A program made the position numbers and the translations under genes. 64,000 nt of DNA, taken from NCBI RefSeq assembly GCF_014203545.1, contig NZ_JACHJG010000004.1, positions 337,266-401,265 of the forward strand. The letters are read 5' to 3'. This DNA comes from Streptomyces netropsis. GTDB taxonomy: Bacteria > Actinomycetota > Actinomycetes > Streptomycetales > Streptomycetaceae. Below the pieces are notes generated by a model that had not been told where the DNA came from, did not search any database, and saw only the letters and a program-made list of their open reading frames with translations. This document shows positions 46,341 through 55,124 of this stretch, piece after piece; the first letter of the stretch is position 1, and each line of letters starts with the position of its first letter.

Positions 46341-49169
46341 TCAGCCCACGGACGAGTACGCGACGACGCCGCGCAGCAGACCGTCCACGGCCTTGCGGGC
46401 GTTGCGGGCGACCGGGCTGCCCTGCGGGGCCGCCGCGGCGATCTGTCCGAGGACGTCGATCAGCTGCTTGGTCCAGCGCACGAAGTCGCCCGCGGGCATC
46501 TCGATCTCGCGGAGCACCTCGTCCAGCCCGTGCCCCGACGCCCAGCGGTAGGCGGGCCACGCGAAGCCGAGATCGGGCTCGCGCTGGCCGACGCCCTCCG
46601 CCTGGTTGATCCTGTGCTCTTCCTCCAGGGCGTCCAGCCGGCCCCAGATCCGGACCATCTCGCCGAGGGCTTCCTTCGCCGGACCCGTGGGCAGCTTCGG
46701 CGCCACGGCGTCGTCGGCCGCGCGGGCCTCGTAGACCAGTGCCGAGGCGCATGCCGCGAGCTCGGCCGGCCCCAGGCCGTCCCAGACGCCGTCGCGCAGG
46801 CACTCGGAGGCCAGCAGGTCCAGCTCGCCGTAGAGCCGCGCCAGCCGGCGGCCGTCGTCGGTCACCTCGTCGGCGCGCAGATAGCCGAGGTCGGTCAGCA
46901 GCGCGCAGATGCGGTCGAAGGTGCGGGCGATGGTGTTCGTCCGGCCCTCGATGCGCCGCTCCAGCTGGCGGGTGTCGCGCTGGAGGCGGTGGTAGCGCTC
47001 GGCCCAGCGGGCGTGGTCCTCACGCTCGTTGCAGCCGTGGCAGGGGTGGGCGCGCAGGGCCGTGCGCAGCCGGGTGATCTCGGTGTCGTCGGCGGCGGCG
47101 GAGCGCTGCTTGCGGTGCCGGTCGGGCTCGATGTGCCCGGCCTTCGTGCGCAGCGCGGAGGCCAGGTCGCGGCGCGACTGCGGGCTGCGCGGGTTGAAGG
47201 ACTTCGGCACCCGCATCCGCTCCAGTGCCTCGACCGGCACCGGGAAGTCGATCGCGGCGAGCCGCTTGACCTGCCGCTCGGCGGTGAGGACGAGCGGGCG
47301 CGGCCCGTCGTGCGGGTCGTAGCCGCGGCGGGGGTCGGTGCGCCCGGCGGGCAGTCCGGGATCCAGCACCAGGGCCAGCCCCGCGAACTTTCCGGTGGGG
47401 ACGTGGATGACGTCACCGGGCTTGAGCTTCTCCAGCGCGGCCGCGGCGGCGGCCCGGCGCTGGTTGGCGCCCTGCTTGGCCAGCTCGGTCTCGCGGTCCT
47501 TCAGCTCGCGGCGCAGCCGCGCGTACTCCTCGAAGTCGCCCAGGTGGCACTCGATGGCCTCGCGGTACCCCGCCAGGCCCTCCTCGTTCTTCTGCACCTG
47601 ACGGGAGATCCCGACGACTGACTTGTCGGCCTGGAACTGCGCGAAGGAGGTCTCCAGCAGCTCCCTCGAGCGGTGCCGGCCGAACTGCGAGACGAGGTTG
47701 ACCGCCATGTTGTACGACGGCTTGAAGCTGGAGCGCAGGGGGTACGTGCGCGTACCGGCGAGGCCCGCGAGCGCGTCGGGGTCCATGGCGCGCTGCCACA
47801 GCACGACCGCGTGGCCCTCGACGTCGATGCCGCGCCGCCCGGCGCGGCCGGTCAGCTGGGTGTACTCGCCGGGGGTGATGTCGGCGTGCTGCTCGCCGTT
47901 CCACTTGACGAGCTTTTCCAGCACGACGGTGCGGGCGGGCATGTTGATGCCGAGGGCGAGGGTCTCGGTGGCGAAGACGGCCTTGACCAGGCCCTTGACG
48001 AAGAGCTCCTCGACGACCTCCTTGAAGGTCGGCAGCATGCCGGCGTGGTGCGCGGCGATGCCCCGCTCCAGGCCCTCCAGCCACTCGAAGTACCCCAGGA
48101 CGTGCAGGTCCTCGTCGGGGATGGCGGCGGTGCGCTCCTCGACGATCTCCCGGACCCTGGCCCGTGCCGCGTCGTCGTTGAGCCGCAGGCCCGCGTACAG
48201 GCACTGCTGCACGGCCGCCTCGCAGCCCGCGCGGCTGAAGATGAAGGTGATGGCGGGCAGCAGGCCCTCGGAGTCGAGCCGCTCGATGACCTCGGGGCGG
48301 CCGGGTGTCCAGATCCGGCTGCGCTGACGGCGCTCCCGCTCGCGGTCGGCCTCGCGCACCATCTTGCCGCGGCGGCGCTCGCGCGGGTTGTAGGTGCGGC
48401 TGTTCTCCATGCGGGCCATGCGCAGCAGGTCGGGGTTGACCTCGCGCCGGGCGGCACCGCGGCCGCCGTGGTCCGTCTCCTCCTCGAAGAGGTCGTACAT
48501 CCGCCGGCCCGCCAGCACGTGCTGCCAGAGCGGGACGGGCCGCTCCTCGGAGACGATCACCTCGGTGTCGCCGCGCACCGTGTCCAGCCAGTCGCCGAAC
48601 TCCTCGGCGTTGGAGACGGTGGCCGACAGGGAGACCAGGGGCACCGACTCCGGGAGGTGGATGATGACCTCCTCCCAGACGGCGCCGCGGAAACGGTCGG
48701 AGAGGTAGTGCACCTCGTCCATGACCACGTGGCCGAGGCCGACCAGCGCCTGGGAGCCCGCGTAGAGCATGTTGCGCAGCACTTCGGTGGTCATGACGAG
48801 CACCGGGGCGTCGGCGTTGACGCTGTTGTCGCCGGTGAGCAGGCCGACCTTGTCGGCGCCGTAGCGCTTGACGAGGTCGCCGTACTTCTGGTTCGACAGC
48901 GCCTTGATGGGGGTGGTGTAGAAGCACTTGCGGCCCTGGGACAGGGCCAGGTGGACGGCGAATTCGCCCACGATGGTCTTGCCGGAGCCGGTCGGCGCCG
49001 CGACCAGCACTCCCTTCCCGGCTTCCAGGGCCCGGCAGGCCTCTATCTGGAAGGGGTCCAGCTCGAAGTCGTACATCTCGCGGAAGGGGGCGAGCGCGGT
49101 GGCCTGCTCCGCGGCGCGCACCCGCGACAGGGCGTAGCGCTCAGCAGGGGACATGGTGTCGTCGGTCAT
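46341..49169 (-). CDS. helY: DEAD/DEAH-box RNA helicase, HelY/Ski2-like
   Basis: The 942-residue superfamily 2 helicase has Walker A PTGSGKT, DEVH box (MDEVHYLSD), motif III SATVSN and motif VI QLTGRAGRRGID. A long insertion and C-terminal domain of the Ski2/Mtr4/HelY class (DSHCT) follows. In actinobacteria it is expected to act in RNA turnover with exonucleases or PNPase. The ATG at 49169 gives the usual family length. Transcription ends in repeat copy C. Confidence 0.92.
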   Translation of the reverse strand: MTDDTMSPAERYALSRVRAAEQATALAPFREMYDFELDPFQIEACRALEAGKGVLVAAPTGSGKTIVGEFAVHLALSQGRKCFYTTPIKALSNQKYGDLVKRYGADKVGLLTGDNSVNADAPVLVMTTEVLRNMLYAGSQALVGLGHVVMDEVHYLSDRFRGAVWEEVIIHLPESVPLVSLSATVSNAEEFGDWLDTVRGDTEVIVSEERPVPLWQHVLAGRRMYDLFEEETDHGGRGAARREVNPDLLRMARMENSRTYNPRERRRGKMVREADRERERRQRSRIWTPGRPEVIERLDSEGLLPAITFIFSRAGCEAAVQQCLYAGLRLNDDAARARVREIVEERTAAIPDEDLHVLGYFEWLEGLERGIAAHHAGMLPTFKEVVEELFVKGLVKAVFATETLALGINMPARTVVLEKLVKWNGEQHADITPGEYTQLTGRAGRRGIDVEGHAVVLWQRAMDPDALAGLAGTRTYPLRSSFKPSYNMAVNLVSQFGRHRSRELLETSFAQFQADKSVVGISRQVQKNEEGLAGYREAIECHLGDFEEYARLRRELKDRETELAKQGANQRRAAAAAALEKLKPGDVIHVPTGKFAGLALVLDPGLPAGRTDPRRGYDPHDGPRPLVLTAERQVKRLAAIDFPVPVEALERMRVPKSFNPRSPQSRRDLASALRTKAGHIEPDRHRKQRSAAADDTEITRLRTALRAHPCHGCNEREDHARWAERYHRLQRDTRQLERRIEGRTNTIARTFDRICALLTDLGYLRADEVTDDGRRLARLYGELDLLASECLRDGVWDGLGPAELAACASALVYEARAADDAVAPKLPTGPAKEALGEMVRIWGRLDALEEEHRINQAEGVGQREPDLGFAWPAYRWASGHGLDEVLREIEMPAGDFVRWTKQLIDVLGQIAAAAPQGSPVARNARKAVDGLLRGVVAYSSVG

Positions 49170-49214
49170 CTTGTGTACGAGCCTACCGGGGACCCCTGAC
49201 AGCGCACCCGATCT

Positions 49215-50177
49215 TTATCGAGCTCCCAGCAGCCGCACGGCCCCGGGCACCGTCTCGGCGGTGAGCGGCAGCGGACCGAGCGGCTCGCCGTCGGCGTATC
49301 CGGTGATGCCGGCGCCTGCCGTGCGGCGGGGGGTGTCGAGGGCGGCCTCCAGCGTCACCTTCGCCGCCCGGTGCACGGTCACCCGGGGATGGTCGAGGTG
49401 AGTGCCCTTGTACACCCGGGGGAAGACCTTCAGCAGGGTCGAGCGGCTGCACGGGCCGACGATCGTGATGTCGAAGAGCCCGTCGTCCATGCGCGCGTCC
49501 CCGCAGATCCGCATGCCGCCGCCGTACGAACCGCCGTTGCCGACCGCGATCAGGGTCGCCGCCACCTGCCGCTTCGGTCCGTCGTCGAAGCCGATCCGGT
49601 ACGGGAGGGGGCCGAGCGTCGCCAGCTCGGCCAGCACGGCCACGTCGTACCGCAGCCGCCCGATGGGCAGGCGCATGCGGTTGCCCCGGTCGTTGACCCG
49701 GGAGTCGAAGCCGGAGGCGAGCACGGTGCCGAACCAGGTGCCGGCCCGCCCGGGGCCGCCCGGGCCCGTGCCGTCCCCGCGGACCACCCTGCCGAGGTCG
49801 ACGGGCCGCCCGCCGTCCCCCTTGAGGGCGCCCGCGATGAGCCGGGCCGCCGCCTCGGGGTCGCGGACGGGCAGGCCGCTCGCGCGGGCGAAGTCGTTGC
49901 CGGTGCCGACGGCCACCACGCCGAGGGGGGTCGTGGTCCCGGCGACGGCCTGGAGGGCGAGCGAGACCATGCCGTCCCCGCCGACGGCTATCAGCGCGTC
50001 CGTACCGGCCGCGACCGCCTCTCGTGCCCGCCGCAGGGCGTCGGGCGCGTCCTCGCCCAGGACCGTCCGGACGCCGAAGCCGGCCTCGCGCAGCACCCGG
50101 GCGGCGGGCAGGGTGGCCCGGGCGCCCCGGCCGCGGCCCGCCGTGGGGTTGACGAAGAGCGTGATGTCGCTGGTCAC
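49215..50177 (-). CDS. diacylglycerol kinase-family lipid kinase
   Basis: The 320-residue protein has the DAGK catalytic core: VNPTAGRGRG at the N terminus, GGDGMVSLALQAV (nucleotide and metal binding), GTGNDFARASGLP, and the C-terminal YADGEPLG. It phosphorylates diacylglycerol or a related lipid at the membrane, recycling it for phospholipid synthesis. GTG 50177 is used. It lies in the same direction between tatC and helY, separated from tatC by a terminator. Confidence 0.92.
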   Translation of the reverse strand: MTSDITLFVNPTAGRGRGARATLPAARVLREAGFGVRTVLGEDAPDALRRAREAVAAGTDALIAVGGDGMVSLALQAVAGTTTPLGVVAVGTGNDFARASGLPVRDPEAAARLIAGALKGDGGRPVDLGRVVRGDGTGPGGPGRAGTWFGTVLASGFDSRVNDRGNRMRLPIGRLRYDVAVLAELATLGPLPYRIGFDDGPKRQVAATLIAVGNGGSYGGGMRICGDARMDDGLFDITIVGPCSRSTLLKVFPRVYKGTHLDHPRVTVHRAAKVTLEAALDTPRRTAGAGITGYADGEPLGPLPLTAETVPGAVRLLGAR

Positions 50178-50250
50178 GCCGGGACACTACCGGGCTCGCC
50201 GACGGCCCGCCCACCGCCTGGCCGAGACCTTGCGGCCGCCGGGCACGGGA

Positions 50251-50293
50251 ACGCCGCGGGGCCCTCGCCGTGATGGCGAGGGCCCCGCGGCGT
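50251..50293 (-). terminator. tatC terminator
   Basis: Perfect 19-bp arms (50251-50269 with 50275-50293) enclose a GTGAT loop, 29 bp after the tatC stop. Confidence 0.9.
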
Positions 50294-50321
50294 CGGTGTC
50301 CGTGATCCGACCGCGCCCGGA

Positions 50322-51275
50322 TCAGGTCGCGTCGTCGTAGCCGCCCCGGCGGGGGCGCTCGCCGCCCGCGTCACCGCTCGAACCGGCACCGGCCTGTCCC
50401 GGCAGGGCCGGCATCGGCTCGGAGTCGCCGATGGGCAGCGGGGTGAGGTCCAGCGGGGCGGCCTCGTCGTCGTCGAGCAGGGCGTCGGGGTTGTTCCTGG
50501 CGCGCCGCTTGTCGTTGAGGAGGGAGAACCCGACGGCGCCGAAGTACAGGATGATGATCGGGACGGCCAGGATGCACATGCCGAACGGGTCGGTGCTGGG
50601 CGTCGCGACCGCGCCGAAGACGAAGATGCCCATCACGACGCCGCGCCACCACGTGGCCATGGTCTTGCCGGTGACCATGCCCACCATGTTCATCATGGCA
50701 AGTATCAGGGGCAGCTCGAAGGCCAGGCCGAAGACCAGGATCATCCGGACCGTGAAGTCGAGGATGTCGTTCAGGCTGAGGGTGTTGGCCGCGGTCTCCG
50801 GGGTGATGCTGAGAAGCACCCGCATGCTCATGGGCATGATCAGGTAGGCGAGGTAGGCGCCCGCGACGAAGAGGGGAGCGGCCGTCGCCACGAAGGCGAT
50901 CGTGTACTTCTTCTCGTTCTTGTGCAGACCGGGGGCGAGGAACGCCCACAGCTGGTAGAGCCAGACCGGGGAGGAGATCGTGACGCCCGCGAGCAGGCAC
51001 ACCTTCACGACCGTCCCGAACGGCGCTCCCAAGGAGTTGAACGTCAGGACCGCGCAGTTACCGCCGTGGCTCTGGGCCAGATCGCGGTCGGGGCACTTGG
51101 GAACGGGGCTGGACAGGAAGTCCATGAGCTGCGTGTTGTAGAACGCGGCGAGGAGCGCTACCACGACAATGGCCAGCACCGCCTTCGCCAGGCGGTTCCG
51201 CAGTTCCCGCAGGTGCTCCGCGAGCGGCATCCGCCCCTCGGGGTCCTTCTCCTTCTTGCGGGCAGACTTGAGCAA
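50322..51275 (-). CDS. tatC: twin-arginine translocase subunit TatC
   Basis: The 317-residue protein has six transmembrane segments and the conserved N-terminal MPLAEHLRELRNRL that contacts twin-arginine signal peptides. A charged, Gly/Pro-rich cytoplasmic tail of about 60 residues follows, typical of actinobacteria. TTG 51275 is the start in the best reading. Together with TatA just upstream it forms the Tat export machinery that would export the GHL10-like protein at 7748. Confidence 0.95.
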   Translation of the reverse strand: MLKSARKKEKDPEGRMPLAEHLRELRNRLAKAVLAIVVVALLAAFYNTQLMDFLSSPVPKCPDRDLAQSHGGNCAVLTFNSLGAPFGTVVKVCLLAGVTISSPVWLYQLWAFLAPGLHKNEKKYTIAFVATAAPLFVAGAYLAYLIMPMSMRVLLSITPETAANTLSLNDILDFTVRMILVFGLAFELPLILAMMNMVGMVTGKTMATWWRGVVMGIFVFGAVATPSTDPFGMCILAVPIIILYFGAVGFSLLNDKRRARNNPDALLDDDEAAPLDLTPLPIGDSEPMPALPGQAGAGSSGDAGGERPRRGGYDDAT

Positions 51276-51358
51276 CCCACGTCCCTATCTCGTGCGGCAG
51301 GCGGACGCCAAGGACGGCCGGCCCGATCCCTCGGTCAGTGCTGGGGCTGTACTGCAGC

Positions 51359-51640
51359 TCAGTGCTGCGTGGTGCGGTCGCTCGGCTCGGTCACCGGGCG
51401 GGCACCGGCGACATCGCCGGGAGCGGCCTTGATCGTACGGGGGGTGGCGGCAGCCGGCGGGTCGGCCGGGGCGGAGGCGTTGTCCTGGCCCTCGGACTTC
51501 ATGGCCTTGGCCTCGCTCTTGAGGATGCGGGCGGACTTGCCGAGGGAGCGGGCCATGTCCGGAAGCTTCTTCGCACCGAACAGCAGGACGATGACGACGA
51601 GAATAAGAATGATCTCGGGGGCGCCGAGCCTTCCGAACAT
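51359..51640 (-). CDS. tatA: twin-arginine translocase subunit TatA
   Basis: The 93-residue protein has one N-terminal membrane helix (about 8-23), the [20 protein letters not shown] amphipathic hinge-helix motif, and an unstructured Ala/Pro-rich tail. It forms the translocation pore ring with TatC. It lies 83 bp upstream of tatC. A palindrome, GGACATATGTCC (51694-51705), sits 54 bp before its ATG and may be a regulatory site; TTGCCC with a TTACGA/TACGAT -10 is a candidate promoter. Confidence 0.95.
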   Translation of the reverse strand: MFGRLGAPEIILILVVIVLLFGAKKLPDMARSLGKSARILKSEAKAMKSEGQDNASAPADPPAAATPRTIKAAPGDVAGARPVTEPSDRTTQH

Positions 51641-51693
51641 AAGCGATTACCTTCTCACCGAAGCGGCATGGGTGTGGGGCTGCCCGACTGATC

Positions 51694-51705
51694 GGACATA
51701 TGTCC
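51694..51705. promoter_or_regulatory. palindrome upstream of tatA
   Basis: GGACATATGTCC is a perfect 12-base palindrome in the 225-bp gap upstream of tatA, between the probable promoter and the start codon. Its binding partner is unknown. Confidence 0.4.
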
Positions 51706-51865
51706 ACCAGCCGTACGTCAGCGATCGTAACGCGCAGGGGTAAACGCTGGGCAATCCCTGTGCGTACTCCCGTACGTGACCCTGCGCCTCGCTCAGGGCC
51801 ATCCGGACCAGACTACCGCCCGGCCCGAACGCCCAGCAGAGGCCGTGTGAGCCGCTGCCCGCCGG

Positions 51866-52075
51866 TCATCCGTCCTGGCGCAGCGTGTGCGCGGTCTGCG
51901 CGGCGAGCGGGGTCGCGGCCCGTTCGAGGTCCTCGGCGGCGCGGGTGATGCGCTGGGAGCTCGTCGCCACCTGCCGGGCCAGCCGACGCACTTCGACGAA
52001 CACCCGTGCGGCGAGGACGCCCAGCACGGCGATGCCGCAGAAGGCGAGGGCGATGGCGAGCATGGGCCAGAGCAT
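51866..52075 (-). CDS. small membrane protein with coiled-coil tail
   Basis: The 69-residue protein has one N-terminal transmembrane segment (about 5-27) and a helical tail with heptad-like spacing. It resembles short DUF948-type proteins. TAGGCT ends six bases before the ATG, so the message may be leaderless; there is no ribosome-binding site. It lies between the PafC/zinc-ribbon genes and tatA, all on the minus strand. Confidence 0.65.
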   Translation of the reverse strand: MLWPMLAIALAFCGIAVLGVLAARVFVEVRRLARQVATSSQRITRAAEDLERAATPLAAQTAHTLRQDG

Positions 52076-52194
52076 GGGAGGAGCCTATCGGGCGGAAAAG
52101 GGCCGGCGGGGAAGCGGGGGCACGGGCCGGAAAGGGGCGGGCAACGGGCGGGAAAGGACCGGAAAGGAGCCGAGAGGTGGCCGGAAGACGTGGG

Positions 52195-52434
52195 TCACAC
52201 CGTGGAGTGGAGCCGCAGCGTCCGCACGCCGCCGCCGGTCAGCAGCTCCACGATCCGCTCCCCGGCCGGCTTGCGGACCGCGGAGCCGCAGTCCGGGCAG
52301 GTGAAGGAGTAGAAGGTGGTCCGGTGGCTGGCGCCGATCGCCAGCCGCAGCGCACCCGCGGCCAGCTCGAAACGGCCCCGGCAGTCGGGGCAGGCCGCCT
52401 TGAAGACGGCGGCGGCCGTGGTCCTCACGTTCAT
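52195..52434 (-). CDS. small zinc-ribbon protein
   Basis: The 79-residue protein has two CxxC knuckles, CPDCRGR and CPDCGSAV, separated by 30 residues, which suggests one structural zinc. AGGGGACGTG precedes the ATG. It is encoded 35 bp after the downstream WYL gene (52470) in the same direction, so co-expression with the PafBC-type regulators is likely. No function can be given. Confidence 0.75.
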   Translation of the reverse strand: MNVRTTAAAVFKAACPDCRGRFELAAGALRLAIGASHRTTFYSFTCPDCGSAVRKPAGERIVELLTGGGVRTLRLHSTV

Positions 52435-52469
52435 CACGTCCCCTGTCACTCTCAACTGGACCCGCCCTC

Positions 52470-53432
52470 CTACTCTCCGTACGCCGCGAGCGCCTCGCGG
52501 GCCGCGTCCCGCGCGCTGTCGGCCAGCGCGCGCGGGGAGACGATCCGCCCGTCCCGGCCGAGCCGCAGCGCCAGCCGGCGCAGCGAGGCCGGGTCGGGGG
52601 TGCGCAGCGTGATCCGCAGACCGCCGTCGGGCAGCTCGTCGGCGCTGTCGTGGGGGTAGTACTCGGCGACCCAGCGCCCGCCGGGGCCGACCTCGACGAC
52701 CACCTCGGGGTCCTCGGCCGCGGGCTGCACCAGGCTCTCGGACAGATCGCGCAGCTCGACCGGCGGCGGGTCGGAGGGCTCGTCGAGCAGCCTGATCTCG
52801 GCGACCCGGTCGAGCCTGAAGGTGCGGCGGGCCTCCGAGAGCCGGCACCACGCCTCCATGTAGGTGTGGCCCACGGCGAACAGCCGGATCGGGTCGACCT
52901 CGCGCTCGGTGAGCTCGTCCCGTGCGGGCGAGTAGTAGCGCAGCCACAGCCGACGGCGCTCGGCGATGGCCCGGTCGACGTCCGCGAAGACCCCGCCCTC
53001 GGACTCGAAGGTGACCGAGAGCCGGGAGCTGGCGCCCGCGGCCTCCCCGGCCGCGGCCTCCAGCTTGGCGGTGGCGCGCAGCAGGGCCTGCCGGTCGCTC
53101 TCGCGCAGCCCGGGCAGGGTGGCGACGGCGCGCGCGGCCACCAGCAGCGCGGTGGCCTCGTCGGCCGCCAGCCGCAGCGGCTCGCCCGTGCTGGTGCCCG
53201 AGGCGTCCGGGTTGTGCCACCAGATGCGGTCGCCGTCGGTGTCGATGTCCAGCAGGTCGCCGCCGCGGAAGCTGGTCCCGCACATCGGCAGCACGTCGAG
53301 GTCACCGATCAGCTCGTCCTCGGTGATGCCGAAGGCGCGGGCCACATCGGTGACACGGGCGCCGGGGCGCTCGCGCAGATAGGTCACCAGCGAAAGCATC
53401 CGCCGGGTCTGGTCAATGGCGTTGCCGGCCAT
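52470..53432 (-). CDS. pafC: WYL-domain regulator, PafC type
   Basis: The 320-residue protein has an N-terminal winged helix (RMLSLVTYLRERPGARVTDVARAFGI), then the WYL domain (RRRLWLRYYSPARDE... HTYMEAWCRLSEARRTFRLDRV) and a C-terminal extension. With PafB it makes the heterodimer that activates the LexA-independent DNA-damage response in mycobacteria. The pair sits in the Pup-proteasome neighbourhood, as usual in actinobacteria. Confidence 0.88.
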   Translation of the reverse strand: MAGNAIDQTRRMLSLVTYLRERPGARVTDVARAFGITEDELIGDLDVLPMCGTSFRGGDLLDIDTDGDRIWWHNPDASGTSTGEPLRLAADEATALLVAARAVATLPGLRESDRQALLRATAKLEAAAGEAAGASSRLSVTFESEGGVFADVDRAIAERRRLWLRYYSPARDELTEREVDPIRLFAVGHTYMEAWCRLSEARRTFRLDRVAEIRLLDEPSDPPPVELRDLSESLVQPAAEDPEVVVEVGPGGRWVAEYYPHDSADELPDGGLRITLRTPDPASLRRLALRLGRDGRIVSPRALADSARDAAREALAAYGE

Positions 53433-53503
53433 AAGAAGTCGGTCCGTGCCCTTCCACTCTGGTCAACTCTGGTCCGAACTGGTCCCGCTCGGGTGCGCCG
53501 GTC

Positions 53504-54565
53504 TCAGCCCTTGGCCACGGCGCGCAGCCGGTCGAGCACATCGGCCCGCAGCTCGGCCGGTTCGAGCACCTTCACATCGGGACCGAACTCCACCAGCCAG
53601 GCGTCCAGCCCGTGCCCGTACGGAATCTCCAGCTCGTCCCAGCCGTCACCCAGGTCCCGGGTGGCGGTGGCCCGGGCCCGCAGCGGATAGCCGTGGCCGG
53701 CCCGCACGGTGATCCGGGCGGTACGGGTGGCCGTCTCGCCCGACCAGCTCTCGACCGTCTCCCGGACCGTGACATGGTCCGGCACCGGAACGGTGAACGG
53801 CACGGCCCGCGAACGGACCTTCCCCGTGATCCGGGAGAGCCTGAAGACCCGCTCGGCACCACGGTCGCGGTCCCAGCCGGCCAGGTACCAGTGGCCGCGC
53901 CAGCACTCCAGGGTCCACGGCTCGACGTGCCGCTGCTCGGGGCGGGCCGCATTGGCCTTGTGATAGTCGAAGACGACGGTCCGGCGGTCGCGGGCCGCGA
54001 GCATCAGCGGCTCGAAAGCCGCCTCGTGCACGGGGATGCGCGGTTCGAGAGCGCTCTGGCCCTCGTACGCGTCCTCCGCGAGCGGCATCCCGGCCGCGCG
54101 CAGCTTCTGCAGCGCGCCACTGGCGGCACCGGCGAGCCGGGCCTGCTGCCACACCTTGGCGGCCAGGCCGAGGGCGGCGGCCTCCTCGACGTCGAGAGTG
54201 ATCGGGGGCAGCCGGTTGCTGTCGCGGCGGGCGAGGTAGCCGATCTCCCCGTCGATGCCCTCGACGGTCTCGATGATCAGGCCCAGCTCGCGCAGATCGT
54301 CCTTGTCGCGCTCGAACATCCGATTGAAGGCGTCCTCGGAGCTGCCCGCCCCGGAGCGCTTGCCCGGAGCGGAACCGGCGACGGCGTCCGGCCCGGAATC
54401 AGCGACCCCAGCGCTCCCCGGCCCGAAAGCCGCGGCGCTCCCCGGCCCGAAGGCCTCCAGGTAAGCCTCGATCGAGCCCCGCAACTCCCGCTTGCTGAGC
54501 GGCCGGCGGGTGCCCAGCAGGCACAGCGCCAGGTTCATCAGCCGCTCGGCCTTGGCAATCGCCAT
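53504..54565 (-). CDS. pafB: WYL-domain regulator, PafB type, with low-complexity insert
   Basis: The 353-residue protein begins with a winged helix (AKAERLMNLALCLLGTRRPLSKREL). A Gly/Ser/Pro-rich insert occupies about residues 40-72 and includes a tandem AFGPGSA duplication. The helix-turn-helix remainder, the WYL domain (YHKANAARPEQRHVEPWTLECWRGHWYLAGWDRD) and the C-terminal extension follow. ATG 54565 has AGAGGG upstream. The insert makes it about 30 residues longer than typical PafB and looks like repeat expansion in a loop. Confidence 0.88.
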   Translation of the reverse strand: MAIAKAERLMNLALCLLGTRRPLSKRELRGSIEAYLEAFGPGSAAAFGPGSAGVADSGPDAVAGSAPGKRSGAGSSEDAFNRMFERDKDDLRELGLIIETVEGIDGEIGYLARRDSNRLPPITLDVEEAAALGLAAKVWQQARLAGAASGALQKLRAAGMPLAEDAYEGQSALEPRIPVHEAAFEPLMLAARDRRTVVFDYHKANAARPEQRHVEPWTLECWRGHWYLAGWDRDRGAERVFRLSRITGKVRSRAVPFTVPVPDHVTVRETVESWSGETATRTARITVRAGHGYPLRARATATRDLGDGWDELEIPYGHGLDAWLVEFGPDVKVLEPAELRADVLDRLRAVAKG

Positions 54566-54628
54566 CGACGCCCTCTCTACTTGTGCTCTCAACCGTTGAC
54601 CGTACCGCTCGCGCGTCGTACGGCAAAA

Positions 54629-54664
54629 GCCGAGGGCCCATGCCAGGAGGCATGGGCCCTCGGC
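54629..54664 (-). terminator. terminator of the cytoplasmic FKBP gene
   Basis: Perfect 16-bp arms (54629-54644 with 54649-54664) enclose a 4-base loop, followed on the minus strand by four T residues. It is an intrinsic terminator 17 bp past the stop. Confidence 0.92.
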
Positions 54665-54681
54665 CTTCACTGACGACCGTC

Positions 54682-55056
54682 TCAGACCGCGATCAGGTCA
54701 CAGACGAAGATCAGCGTCTCGCCCGGGGCGATCACGCCGCCGCCCGCGCCACGGTCGCCGTAGGCGAGGTGCGCGGGGATGGTCAGCCGACGGCGGCCGC
54801 CGACCTTCATGCCCTGGACACCCTGGTCCCAGCCCGCGATGACCTGGCCGGCACCCAGCTTGAACTCCAGCGGGTTGCCGCGGTTCCAGCTCGCGTCGAA
54901 CTCCTCGCCGGAGGAGAACGCAACGCCCACGTAGTGGACCTTGACGAAGTCGCCCGCCTTGGCGACAGCGCCGTCACCCTCCCAGATGTCCTTGATCACA
55001 AGGTCGGTCGGCGGCTCGCCCTCGGGGAAGTCGATCTCGGGCTTGTCGATGCTCAC
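54682..55056 (-). CDS. FKBP-type peptidyl-prolyl isomerase (cytoplasmic)
   Basis: The 124-residue single-domain FKBP has the core KVHYVGVAFSSGEEFDASW, GAGQVIAGWDQGVQGM and IPAHLAYGDRG, so the active site is complete. There is no signal peptide. It catalyses proline isomerisation in folding. It is downstream of the FKBP lipoprotein gene, with a 68-bp gap. Confidence 0.93.
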   Translation of the reverse strand: MSIDKPEIDFPEGEPPTDLVIKDIWEGDGAVAKAGDFVKVHYVGVAFSSGEEFDASWNRGNPLEFKLGAGQVIAGWDQGVQGMKVGGRRRLTIPAHLAYGDRGAGGGVIAPGETLIFVCDLIAV

Positions 55057-55124
55057 GAAGCGCTCCTACGAATGAATCTTGCAGACAACCGTGCAATTCT
55101 GGCAGATCCCCGACCTGGAGACGG

